A DNA stretch of 24,089 bases from SIG480 sp045649265. Its GTDB lineage: Bacteria; Bacillota; Clostridia; Oscillospirales; JAAYXM01. Below, piece by piece: positions 6,312 through 13,205 of the stretch. Numbering within the stretch: the first letter of the stretch is position 1; each line of letters begins with the position of its first letter. The notes below the pieces were generated by a model, which ran no database searches, was not told the origin of the DNA, and saw only the letters and a program-made list of their open reading frames with translations. The stretch spans positions 1 through 24,089 of the forward strand of contig JAZRPO010000081.1 of assembly GCA_045649265.1 (NCBI GenBank). Reading direction: 5' to 3'. Both the position numbers and the translations under genes were made by a program.

Positions 6312-7106
6312 TTATTCAGGATAGATTTCGCGGTATGCCTCGAGATAATCCATGCAGTATTCATCATATCCGTTTGTAAGAAGCGCAGCCTGCATGGTCA
6401 TACGAAGGTCGGGGTTTGCGCTGTCCATTATTGCAGCATCAAGACCACAGGTGATTGCGGCGGTCAGGAATGCACCGTTTATAATTGCTCGCTTCGGAAG
6501 CCCAAAAGAAATGTTGGAGAGGCCACCGAATATATGTATCTCCGGATACTTTTCGCGCAAGGCGCGGATAGTATCAAGAGCCACTTTTCCGCACTCGTGG
6601 TCAGTGCCGAGAGTCTGAATGAGAACATCGAGGAAAATATCGCAGTCGCGAATGCCAAACTCGCGAATTTTTGCAATGAGCTCCTCAGCAAGCGCTGTTC
6701 TGCTCGCAGCATCTTGCGGAACGCCTGCATCATCTATCGGGAGAGCAACAATCTTTGCACCAAAGTTTTTTACGGCGTTCATGGTTTTGTCAAAACGGTC
6801 ACTTTCAAGCGTGACGGAATTGACTATTACATCATCAAGCTTCAAATCATCGAGAGCGCGGGCAACTATCTCAGCATTCGGAGAGTCAATCATCAGCTTT
6901 GCACCGCCTGAAAGGGCGATATCGGATGCCCAGAGGAGAGTTTCGTATTCCTTATCCATACAGGCCGCAGCATTAACGTCAAGATAACTCGCTCCGCCTG
7001 AAAGCTGAGCACGAACAAGCTCTGCCACCTTCTCCGAATTTTTCTCGTCAAACGCACGAAAAACAGACGGAATAGAGCTGTTGAGCTTTTCCCCCACTAT
7101 TATCAT
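6312..7106 (-). CDS. Methyltetrahydrofolate:corrinoid protein methyltransferase-like (pterin-binding TIM barrel)
   Basis: Members of this family (AcsE, MtgA/MtvA-type partners, the pterin domain of MetH) move a methyl group between methyl-tetrahydrofolate and a cobalamin-carrying protein. The 264 residues fit one pterin-binding barrel: GEKLN (5-9), YLDVNAA with D43 and N45 (41-47), MIDSPN with D74 (72-77), VNSVT with N96 (95-99), a DIFLDVLIQT strand (156-165) and SNISFGLP with N198 (197-204). No corrinoid protein, activase or acetyl-CoA synthase subunit is adjacent, so AcsE is not proven: a methyl-donor role for methionine synthesis or one-carbon catabolism is equally open. ATG 7106 has GGAGG 8 nt upstream. 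A TTG at 7121 falls within that ribosome site. It is promoter-proximal in an operon with yibE. Confidence 0.85.
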   Translation of the reverse strand: MIIVGEKLNSSIPSVFRAFDEKNSEKVAELVRAQLSGGASYLDVNAAACMDKEYETLLWASDIALSGGAKLMIDSPNAEIVARALDDLKLDDVIVNSVTLESDRFDKTMNAVKNFGAKIVALPIDDAGVPQDAASRTALAEELIAKIREFGIRDCDIFLDVLIQTLGTDHECGKVALDTIRALREKYPEIHIFGGLSNISFGLPKRAIINGAFLTAAITCGLDAAIMDSANPDLRMTMQAALLTNGYDEYCMDYLEAYREIYPE

Positions 7107-7160
7107 TCTATTTTCCTCCAAATAAGAATATTAAATCAAAAAGTGTTATATGCACCTTTT

Positions 7161-7189
7161 ATTATAGTTAATATGGCAAAAAAAATCAA
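7161..7189 (-). promoter_or_regulatory. Promoter of the methyltransferase-yibE operon
   Basis: On the minus strand TTGATT (7189-7184) and TATAAT (7166-7161) are spaced 17 nt apart. Transcription would start about 50 nt before the ATG at 7106. Confidence 0.75.
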
Positions 7190-7209
7190 CTCTCTTCGCC
7201 AATAACAAG

Positions 7210-7237
7210 TTGACTTTTTTTTTAAATATGGTAAAAT
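7210..7237 (+). promoter_or_regulatory. Promoter of the PTS_EIIC_2 gene
   Basis: TTGACT (7210-7215) and TAAAAT (7232-7237) have a 16-nt, T-rich spacer. It lies divergent from the methyltransferase promoter with about 20 nt between the two -35 boxes. Confidence 0.65.
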
Positions 7238-7285
7238 ATTTTTTAACAATTTTTGTCGAAACGGCAATTTCAGGAGGTTTTAACA

Positions 7286-8332
7286 TTGCAAAAATTTAAG
7301 GCTTTTTTAAAACGTAAGGACATTGAATTTTCTCTGAAGCGTTATTTCATTGATGCTCTCGGTGCAATGGCGCAGGGGCTTTTTGCTTCTCTCCTTATCG
7401 GAACAATAATTTCTACAATCGGACAGCAGCTTGGAATCGAATCGCTTGTCACAATCGGCACGTATGCAAAGGGTGCTCAAGGGGCTGCGATGGCAATCGC
7501 TATCGGATATGCTCTTAAATGCCCGCCGCTCGTTCTTTTTTCGCTCACCTCAGTCGGTGTTGCCGCAAATGAGCTTGGCGGTGCAGGCGGAGCTTTTGCA
7601 GTTTTAATCATCACGATTATAGCATCTGAGCTCGGAAAGGTAGTAAGCAAAGAAACGAAGCTTGACATAATCGTAACCCCGATTGTTACAATCTGCTCAG
7701 GTATCCTTGTTGCTATGGTTATAGCAAAGCCTATCGGAATCGCTGCAACAGCTCTCGGCGAGCTTATTATGTATGCGACAACTCTCCACCCCTTCCTTAT
7801 GGGAATCATAGTTTCGGTAGTCGTCGGAATTGCGCTTACTCTTCCGATTTCGAGTGCCGCTATCTGTGCAGGGCTCTCGCTTACAGGCCTTGCCGGAGGA
7901 GCTGCTCTTGCAGGCTGCTGTGCACACATGGTAGGATTTGCTGTTTTGAGCTTCCGTGAAAACAAATGGGGCGGGCTTCTTGCCCAAGGGCTTGGAACAA
8001 GTATGCTTCAAATGGGAAACCTTGTCAGAAATCCGCGTTGCTGGCTTCCGGCGGTTATTACCTCTGCAATAACAGGTCCGATTTCTACCTGCATCTTCAA
8101 GCTTGAAATGAACGGCGCTCCCGTTTCCTCAGGTATGGGCACATGCGGTCTTGTCGGGCAGATAGGTACATATACCGGCTGGTTAAACAGTGGCGTTGCC
8201 ATTGGTGCAAACGAGTGGCTCGGAATGCTCCTTGTCCACTTTGCTCTCCCCGCTGTCCTCTGCTGGTCAATCGGCCTATTCTTCAGAAAGATTGGTTGGA
8301 TCCGCGAAAATGACTTAAAGCTTGATCTTTAA
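7286..8332 (+). CDS. PTS_EIIC_2 family membrane protein (EIIC-like permease)
   Basis: This is a 348-residue integral membrane protein resembling the PF13303-type 'PTS EIIC' proteins. About eight to ten hydrophobic segments are visible. Family-like features are the amphipathic start (FSLKRYFIDALGAMAQGLFA), the Gly/Ala-rich loop SVGVAANELGGAGGAF, and the strongly conserved-looking loop NGAPVSSGMGTCGLVGQIG near residues 275-295. No EIIA or EIIB domain is fused and none is adjacent, so a phosphotransferase role is unproven. Such stand-alone proteins are annotated by homology only. The start is TTG 7286, fixed by AGGAGG at 7272-7277 with 8-nt spacing. The in-frame TTG at 7253 has no ribosome site. 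It is single-gene, with two hairpins after the stop. Confidence 0.85.
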   Translation: MQKFKAFLKRKDIEFSLKRYFIDALGAMAQGLFASLLIGTIISTIGQQLGIESLVTIGTYAKGAQGAAMAIAIGYALKCPPLVLFSLTSVGVAANELGGAGGAFAVLIITIIASELGKVVSKETKLDIIVTPIVTICSGILVAMVIAKPIGIAATALGELIMYATTLHPFLMGIIVSVVVGIALTLPISSAAICAGLSLTGLAGGAALAGCCAHMVGFAVLSFRENKWGGLLAQGLGTSMLQMGNLVRNPRCWLPAVITSAITGPISTCIFKLEMNGAPVSSGMGTCGLVGQIGTYTGWLNSGVAIGANEWLGMLLVHFALPAVLCWSIGLFFRKIGWIRENDLKLDL

Positions 8333-8372
8333 TTATTAACCTCTTTTGAACTACGCGGCCATTGAACTTGTC

Positions 8373-8419
8373 AAGTAAAAGTAGATACATGAAAAGCCAC
8401 CATGTATCTACTTTTATTT
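8373..8419 (+). terminator. Long hairpin after the EIIC-like gene
   Basis: 8376-8391 pairs perfectly with 8401-8416 (16 bp, extendable by three weaker pairs), loop 8392-8400, followed by TTTTATTTTA. It is a plausible first terminator for the plus-strand gene, backed by a second one 35 nt on. Confidence 0.7.
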
Positions 8420-8453
8420 TACTACTTCAGTCATCGCGTGGTTTTCGTTATAT

Positions 8454-8491
8454 AAAAAAGCCTACACTTTTTTAAAAGTGCAGGCTTTTTT
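8454..8491. terminator. Bidirectional terminator between convergent genes
   Basis: AAAAAAGCCT, a single mismatch, then CACTTTT (8454-8471) pairs with AAAAGTG...AGGCTTTTTT (8474-8491). A-run and T-run flanks make it work on either strand, serving the EIIC-like gene and the yjbQ-like gene that ends at 8505. Confidence 0.9.
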
Positions 8492-8504
8492 TGTATGTAA
8501 TTTC

Positions 8505-9125
8505 TTATCTTTTCTGCTGAAGGTCGTAGTGGACGTCATAAGCCTTTTCTTCGTCGGTGTACTTGCGGAGAGTGTTGACGACCTCGCCGTTGTTCCACTT
8601 TCTGTCTTCTACATCGTCAGTAGTGCCCATAACGGTAACGTTGAGCTGGCGTCTTCTTGCACGGACATGATCCCAGTCAATGAAGTAAACATGAGCAAAC
8701 TCTCCGCCGTCAAGAACGCCGTCTTTGATTGTCATTGTCTCACTTCTGCCAAAGAATACACTTCTGAGGTGGCCGTCTGTGTTCATGCTGGTGTAGTCAC
8801 CCGGCTCATTAACATATCTTCCGAACTGAGAATGAATCGGGCCCGGATGGCGATACTGATGCTCTTCTGCAAAGTCGGGAATCATTTTTCTCATAATGTC
8901 GAGAAGGTCGTGCTGGAGATATTCAAGGTCAAAGGAATCAATGTCGTGTGAGCATTCCTGAACCATAACAGAGCAGGTTGTGTGGTGAGATGCGATGCAA
9001 ACTGTTCCGTTCTTGATACCTGATGCCTTGACGATTTCGACAATTTCCTTTGAAACGTCGTGGAATGTCGGAATCCAACCCCTTGACTGCAATTCTAACT
9101 CTTTCTGATATACTTTAAATTCCAT
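8505..9125 (-). CDS. YjbQ/UPF0047 family protein, extended form
   Basis: YjbQ proteins are small single-domain proteins, and some have weak thiamine-phosphate synthase activity. The natural role is unsettled (family knowledge). Here the core motifs are HHTT (47-50), a SHDIDSFDLEYLQHDL helix with H60/D61, H93 (YRHPG), and NTDGHLRS (115-122) with the ligand-like H119, then DGVLDGGEF and the DHVRARRR arginine cluster (152-159). At 206 residues it is well above the usual 130-140: there is an insertion around 94-114 and a polar 36-residue tail after MGTTD. ATG 9125 follows GGAGG. It is 24 nt downstream of the TIM-barrel isomerase gene and is surely co-transcribed with it. Confidence 0.82.
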   Translation of the reverse strand: MEFKVYQKELELQSRGWIPTFHDVSKEIVEIVKASGIKNGTVCIASHHTTCSVMVQECSHDIDSFDLEYLQHDLLDIMRKMIPDFAEEHQYRHPGPIHSQFGRYVNEPGDYTSMNTDGHLRSVFFGRSETMTIKDGVLDGGEFAHVYFIDWDHVRARRRQLNVTVMGTTDDVEDRKWNNGEVVNTLRKYTDEEKAYDVHYDLQQKR

Positions 9126-9149
9126 TTTCTTTTCCTCCTGAAGAATGTT

Positions 9150-9854
9150 TTATTTTGAATGACGCTCGTCCCATGCTTTGCGCACAGCCGCAATCATTTC
9201 ATCAACCATAGCTGCCCTGTCTTCCGCCTTTGCAATTCCCGAAGAAGATCCGGTTGCATCAGCACCTGCGATAATCGTGTTGTAAACATCGCTGCCGTTT
9301 GCTATTCCGGCTGCCGTAAGAACTAGGATGCTTTCATCAACATCTTTTACGGAGCGAGTAGCCGCTTCAACGTATTCCTTACCGACACTGACTCCTGTTC
9401 CTATGAGCTCTGACGGTTCGGCAACTATAATATCCGGCTTTAAAGAGGCAATCTTTGTCGCATCTGCAAGAGAGTCTGCACAAACAATTGTCGTAAGCCC
9501 AACTTCATCCGCTCTCTTAATTGTTTCTGCCAGAACCTCAAAGCTGAGAGGCTTTTCGCAGTGATTCAACATAACACCGTCAGCCCCTGCTGCTACCAAT
9601 GACTCAGGCAGGACATCTGCAAGGCCTCTTCCCGGAACAATGGGGTCCATATGCGGAGCAAAAACGAAAATATTTTCGGTTGCTTCCTTGACTCTCCTGA
9701 TATCTACTATCGGTGTTGTAAAAATGATGCTGACACCGTATTTTTTGCTTGCGGCATCAGCAGCCTTTGCCAGCTCCAGAACATCATCACCGTAGAGGTA
9801 TGATTTCGGACCTATTTCAAAAAAAGGTGTCGTTATTTTGCTTTTTTTCGGCAT
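9150..9854 (-). CDS. Triosephosphate isomerase-like TIM-barrel enzyme
   Basis: This 234-residue protein is of the short archaeal-like TPI type. The catalytic set is present: K17 (EIGPKSYLYG), H98 (LNHCEKPL) and the general base E146 in AEPSELIGTG, followed by GIANGSD (183-189) and the phosphate-gripping TGSSSGI (201-207). This supports a sugar-phosphate keto-aldo isomerase, but the substrate may be a four- or five-carbon relative rather than dihydroxyacetone phosphate, as seen for tetrulose-phosphate isomerases in the same fold. The gene is promoter-proximal and followed by the long yjbQ homologue; a SIS isomerase is divergently placed. ATG 9854 has AGGGAG about 13 nt upstream, somewhat far, with no better in-frame start visible. 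Glycolytic tpiA would normally sit with gap-pgk. Confidence 0.82.
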   Translation of the reverse strand: MPKKSKITTPFFEIGPKSYLYGDDVLELAKAADAASKKYGVSIIFTTPIVDIRRVKEATENIFVFAPHMDPIVPGRGLADVLPESLVAAGADGVMLNHCEKPLSFEVLAETIKRADEVGLTTIVCADSLADATKIASLKPDIIVAEPSELIGTGVSVGKEYVEAATRSVKDVDESILVLTAAGIANGSDVYNTIIAGADATGSSSGIAKAEDRAAMVDEMIAAVRKAWDERHSK

Positions 9855-9893
9855 TTTTATGTAAACGCTCCCTTCATAAATACCTTTACACCA

Positions 9894-9922
9894 ATTATAC
9901 CCCTACTTTCGGGTTAAGTCAA
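9894..9922 (-). promoter_or_regulatory. Promoter of the TPI-like/yjbQ operon
   Basis: On the minus strand TTGACT (9922-9917) and a perfect TATAAT (9899-9894) are spaced 17 nt. The start site would be about 30 nt before the ATG. Confidence 0.8.
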
Positions 9923-10001
9923 TAGGATTTTCCCGTTATTCGGCATATTTTCATATAATATTGTGGCTTGTGAAAAAATGCGACTTTCGCCCTTTTTGCT
10001 A

Positions 10002-10030
10002 TTGAAAAAAAACTCAAAATATATTATTAT
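10002..10030 (+). promoter_or_regulatory. Promoter of the SIS isomerase gene
   Basis: TTGAAA (10002-10007) and TATTAT (10025-10030) are spaced 17 nt. The ribosome site GGAGG (10048-10052) and ATG (10061) follow. Confidence 0.65.
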
Positions 10031-10060
10031 AAATACATATTACAACTGGAGGTTATTGAT

Positions 10061-10660
10061 ATGATCAGCGAGAGCGCCTTAATGGCTGCAAAAAATGCTT
10101 ATGACATTGAAGCTCAATGCATAGTTGAGATGAAAAGCTTTATTGATGATGCTTCTTTTTCGAAGGCCGTAGAGCTTCTGAAAAACGCAACAAGGATCGC
10201 ATCTGCCGGCTGCGGCCACTCAGGCATCATCTGCCAGCACTTTGCTCATCTGATGTGTTGTATTGAAAGACCTGCCCGTTTCATCTCCCCTGCTGAGGCT
10301 GTTCACGGGGCTACGGGATATATGCAAAAGGGAGATGTAATGGTATTTGCTTCACGCGGCGGCAAGACAAAAGAACTTTTGCCGATTGCCGACATCTGCA
10401 AAGCAAAGGGCGTTTCCATTATTACTGTTACCGAAAACCTTGAATCTCCGCTTGCTGAGTGTGCTGATGTTGTTATCAAGCAACACGTCAACCGTGAAAC
10501 CGACAAGCACAATATGCAGGGCACTACAAGCACAACCGCTCTTTGCATGATTTTCCACGCACTGCAAGCTGCGCTGATTGAGGAGACCGGCTATCAGAGC
10601 GAGCAGTTTGCCCTCATTCATCCCGGTGGGGCGGTCGGCGAGAGGCTTAACAATAAATAA
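10061..10660 (+). CDS. SIS-domain sugar-phosphate isomerase, KdsD/GutQ-like without CBS
   Basis: This 199-residue protein is a single sugar-isomerase (SIS) domain. Visible elements are the phosphate-binding AGCGHSG (49-55), ASRGGKTKEL (97-106) where the Ser contacts the sugar phosphate, VTENLESPLAECADVVI (123-139), and a closing HPGGAVGERL (187-196), which resembles the KdsD/KpsF/GutQ ending. Those arabinose-5-phosphate isomerases carry two extra CBS domains, absent here, so the protein is closer to stand-alone SIS enzymes of the hexulose-phosphate or arabinose-phosphate isomerase type. The substrate cannot be read from sequence. It is a monocistronic unit with promoter and terminator, back to back with the TPI-like gene, which may mark a shared phosphosugar pathway. 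Confidence 0.85.
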   Translation: MISESALMAAKNAYDIEAQCIVEMKSFIDDASFSKAVELLKNATRIASAGCGHSGIICQHFAHLMCCIERPARFISPAEAVHGATGYMQKGDVMVFASRGGKTKELLPIADICKAKGVSIITVTENLESPLAECADVVIKQHVNRETDKHNMQGTTSTTALCMIFHALQAALIEETGYQSEQFALIHPGGAVGERLNNK

Positions 10661-10687
10661 TCCCCAAACACTAACTACATAAGTTAA

Positions 10688-10723
10688 AAAGCTTTCGGCA
10701 AATGCTGCTTTGCCGAAAGCTTT
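10688..10723. terminator. Bidirectional terminator, 15-bp perfect stem
   Basis: 10688-10702 pairs exactly with 10709-10723 around TGCTGC. A T-run follows on each strand (GATTTTTCC on plus, TTTTTAAC on minus). It is shared by the SIS gene and the SPOCS-LysM gene. Confidence 0.9.
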
Positions 10724-10748
10724 GATTTTTCCTATAATCGCCTTACCT

Positions 10749-12287
10749 TTATCTGCGTTTGGGTATAATGAGCATCTTTCCGCACGGGATATACCCCTCC
10801 TCAGAAATCCCGTTTGCAGAAGCTATTTCCTCAATCGTTGTTCCGTGTTCCTTTGCAAGGCTCCACACATCACACCCTTTGTTTATACGTTTTACCGTGA
10901 TGCTCGCGCGGGCTTTTCTGTCAGTAAATTTTTCCGTATCAACTTCCATTGCAGAAACGATCGCAGCATTTTGGCTCTCAACTTCAGTTATTCCGAAATC
11001 GACAAAGAAACGAACATTTATTTCGTTATCACGGCCTATTGAATAGCTGCGCCCACGCACTCTTGCGCTTGCTTCATAATTGTGATTTTCCGAAAGCTCC
11101 ATCGGGCATACAACGGAAATTCTTCTTGACGCGCCATAGGTCAGGTCATCCTCACCGATATACATCACGAAAATCTGCGCATCCGATGAAAGTATCTCAT
11201 TGTCGTTTTCGCGCCGCTTTACCGGAGCAAACAGAGATACCGAAACATCAAGAACTCGTTTTATACCGTTTCCTGTTTCGATGCTCTCCGAAACAGGAGC
11301 TCTCTTTTCAAATTTATCGATGTATTTTGAAACAGGAACGCTTCTTCGCTCAACCTCGAAGCCGTACATCGTACTATATGCATCCTCAATCGCTTCTTGC
11401 TCGCTCTGTTCAAAAACCGTTGCAGTTGCCTCGCCGGTTATGCTGACAGTCATATACCGTGCATTGCCCGCCGCATCATATTGAGGGTCAAAATCAAAGC
11501 CTGTTACAGCGAGCTCCACACAGAGCTCGTGTGAGTCATCCATTCCGTCTATATCAAGTATGTGAGAAAACGGGAGCTCACGTTCATCGGAATGAAGCAT
11601 TCCATCCTCAGTGGAATATACATAGCTTACATCGGCAACGCCCTTTAATATTGATTTGTTCCCTATGATTTTCGTCTCTGTCTGCGTGAGGGAAACCTCT
11701 CCAAGCAGAATTGTGCTTAAATTCATTTCATCGCCCGAAAATTCAATGTCATCGCTTATTGAAAAGCTTTTTTCACGGATTATAATCGGGCGGTATCCGT
11801 AAACCTTGCGCGCTTTTGTGCACACGCCGTATTTATCCGCATCGATAACACCTCCGCATATGACCTCCTCCGCACGTTCATAAGCACGGTAGGAAACCTC
11901 AACGCTTGCACGTACGGAAACCTTTCGCGGATTAATCTCACGCACATCGAATGCGCGAAGGCAGCTTTTTACAATAACCTTTGAATCAGGTGTCACGCCC
12001 TCTGCATCAAAGGTGTGAAAAAACGGCACAGCAACATCGAGCTTTCGCATACTGTGCTCGCCCTCGGCTATGTAAAGTACTATTCCTTTAATCATTCCCT
12101 CAACGGAAATTTTTCCCTCTCGAGCCTCTTTGTCCTTTAAAAAAAAATTACCGTTACCCCTGACAATTCTCATAATATCCGGACTCTTGTCCGAAACTAT
12201 TATTTCCGTGTTTTCCTCGTGGATTGCACTGCCGCTTGCGACACGGCGCATATATTCGCTCTTTTTGTTATCAAGCAAAAGCTCCAT
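10749..12287 (-). CDS. SPOCS (DUF3794) and LysM domain protein, probable spore coat/cortex-associated
   Basis: This 512-residue protein consists of repeated beta-rich SPOCS/DUF3794 segments (roughly 30-150, 170-300 and 320-440; for example SVEGMIKGIVLYI, LGEVSLTQTETKIIGNKSILKG) and one C-terminal LysM domain (about 463-510, KGCDVWSLAKEHGTTIEEI through LIIPKRR). SPOCS-LysM proteins are characteristic of endospore-forming Clostridia and are thought to act in spore coat or cortex assembly, with LysM binding peptidoglycan. There is no signal peptide, as expected for a mother-cell protein. ATG 12287 has AGGAGAG upstream. The only promoter-like element upstream matches the sigma-E pattern better than sigma-A, agreeing with mother-cell expression. 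The gene is monocistronic, converging on the SIS gene and divergent from thiN. Confidence 0.85.
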   Translation of the reverse strand: MELLLDNKKSEYMRRVASGSAIHEENTEIIVSDKSPDIMRIVRGNGNFFLKDKEAREGKISVEGMIKGIVLYIAEGEHSMRKLDVAVPFFHTFDAEGVTPDSKVIVKSCLRAFDVREINPRKVSVRASVEVSYRAYERAEEVICGGVIDADKYGVCTKARKVYGYRPIIIREKSFSISDDIEFSGDEMNLSTILLGEVSLTQTETKIIGNKSILKGVADVSYVYSTEDGMLHSDERELPFSHILDIDGMDDSHELCVELAVTGFDFDPQYDAAGNARYMTVSITGEATATVFEQSEQEAIEDAYSTMYGFEVERRSVPVSKYIDKFEKRAPVSESIETGNGIKRVLDVSVSLFAPVKRRENDNEILSSDAQIFVMYIGEDDLTYGASRRISVVCPMELSENHNYEASARVRGRSYSIGRDNEINVRFFVDFGITEVESQNAAIVSAMEVDTEKFTDRKARASITVKRINKGCDVWSLAKEHGTTIEEIASANGISEEGYIPCGKMLIIPKRR

Positions 12288-12319
12288 TACATTCTCTCCT
12301 TTTATTTCAGCTTCACTGA

Positions 12320-12348
12320 ATTATATTTCTGTTTTGCCCGATATATGA
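12320..12348 (-). promoter_or_regulatory. Sigma-E-like promoter of the SPOCS-LysM gene
   Basis: On the minus strand TCATATA (12348-12342) and AATATAAT (12327-12320) are separated by 14 nt, close to the sporulation sigma-E layout (-35 ATATT-type, -10 CATACAAT; 6 of 8 match at -10). A sigma-A reading would need a 20-nt spacer. Confidence 0.45.
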
Positions 12349-12366
12349 CAAGCATTGCAGTTTTTC

Positions 12367-12395
12367 TTGATTTTATTATATGGAGGCGGTATAAT
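12367..12395 (+). promoter_or_regulatory. Promoter of the thiamine pyrophosphokinase gene
   Basis: TTGATT (12367-12372) and a perfect TATAAT (12390-12395) have a 17-nt spacer. It is divergent from the sigma-E-like promoter, with the two -35 elements about 20 nt apart. Confidence 0.75.
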
Positions 12396-12429
12396 ATATT
12401 CGCTATCAAGAAGTAGGGGCGGTGTTATA

Positions 12430-13059
12430 ATGAAGCGATGTGTAATCATCGGCGGTGCAAAAATAAACAATTATTCCGAAATCAAAAAAATGTTGTGCTC
12501 AGATGATTTTTACATTTTCTGCGACAGTGGGCTTTGTCACAAAAATCCACTAGGCATAACACCGGACCTCATCATCGGAGATTTTGACTCTCACCCCCGC
12601 CCTGACGATGATTGCGAGATTATTGCGCTTCCCAGGGAAAAAGACGATACCGACACTTTTTTCGCTGCAAAAGAAGCTCTCAGGCGCGGATTTTGCCATT
12701 TTCTCTTAATCGGAACAATCGGACAAAGGCTTGATCACACTCTCGGCAATCTCTCAATTATGCTTATGCTCCACTCTCGAAAGCTTTCCTGCAAAATAAT
12801 TGACGATTTTTCCGAAATGGAGATTGTTGACAATATACCGAAGGAGATTACTCCCGAATTTCCCTTTTTTTCGGTTATCAATATAGACGGCGTTTGTTCT
12901 GACGTAACAATAGAAAATGCGAAGTTCCCGCTCTCTCACTCGGAAATCTCGCCCGAATATCAATTCGGCATCAGCAACGAGGCAATAAGCGGCAAAAGTG
13001 CGTCTGTTTCCGTAGGGAAAGGGCGTGCTTTGCTGATAAAAATAAGGAAGGAAAACTGA
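12430..13059 (+). CDS. thiN: Thiamine pyrophosphokinase
   Basis: The enzyme transfers pyrophosphate from ATP to thiamine, making the cofactor TPP in one step. The 209-residue product shows the expected N-terminal Rossmann-like catalytic domain with IIGGAK (6-11), D32, GDFDS (50-54), KDDTD (71-75) and GTIGQRLDHTLGN (95-107, with R100, D102, H103 and N107), and a C-terminal beta-rich thiamine-binding domain ending SVGKGRALL. ATG 12430 follows the purine-rich AGGGGCGGTG at 12415-12424. An upstream in-frame start near 12355 lies before the promoter and is rejected. Classic neighbours in Firmicutes (rsgA, rpe) are absent. I see no TPP riboswitch in the short leader. Confidence 0.92.
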   Translation: MKRCVIIGGAKINNYSEIKKMLCSDDFYIFCDSGLCHKNPLGITPDLIIGDFDSHPRPDDDCEIIALPREKDDTDTFFAAKEALRRGFCHFLLIGTIGQRLDHTLGNLSIMLMLHSRKLSCKIIDDFSEMEIVDNIPKEITPEFPFFSVINIDGVCSDVTIENAKFPLSHSEISPEYQFGISNEAISGKSASVSVGKGRALLIKIRKEN

Positions 13060-13094
13060 TTTATTTTTCTTTCTTCAAAATCAATTAATAAAAA

Positions 13095-13137
13095 AAATCA
13101 CTCCGTAGCCTGTACTATACAGATTACGGAGTGATTT
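13095..13137. terminator. Bidirectional terminator between thiN and the minus-strand operon
   Basis: 13095-13107 pairs exactly with 13125-13137 (13 bp), and an inner CTGT/ACAG (13110-13113 with 13119-13122) tightens the loop. The minus strand reads into a long T-run, making it the terminator of the operon that ends at 13206. The plus-strand tail is weaker. Confidence 0.88.
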
Positions 13138-13205
13138 AACTTTTAAAAAATCTGATATAACGAGGTTTTTGTTTGCTTAAACCTTAATCTATGATGACAA
13201 ATCCT

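Noticed and set aside
6273..6911. 212-aa plus-strand frame
   Set aside because: It lies antisense to the yibE start and the methyltransferase gene, has no ribosome site, and its Cys-rich, low-complexity product resembles no family. It is a frame shadow.
8478..8951. 157-aa plus-strand hydrophobic frame
   Set aside because: It begins in the terminator and runs antisense to the YjbQ motifs, with no ribosome site.
10949..11446. 165-aa plus-strand frame
   Set aside because: It is antisense to the SPOCS-LysM gene, has a biased unlikely composition and no promoter or ribosome site.
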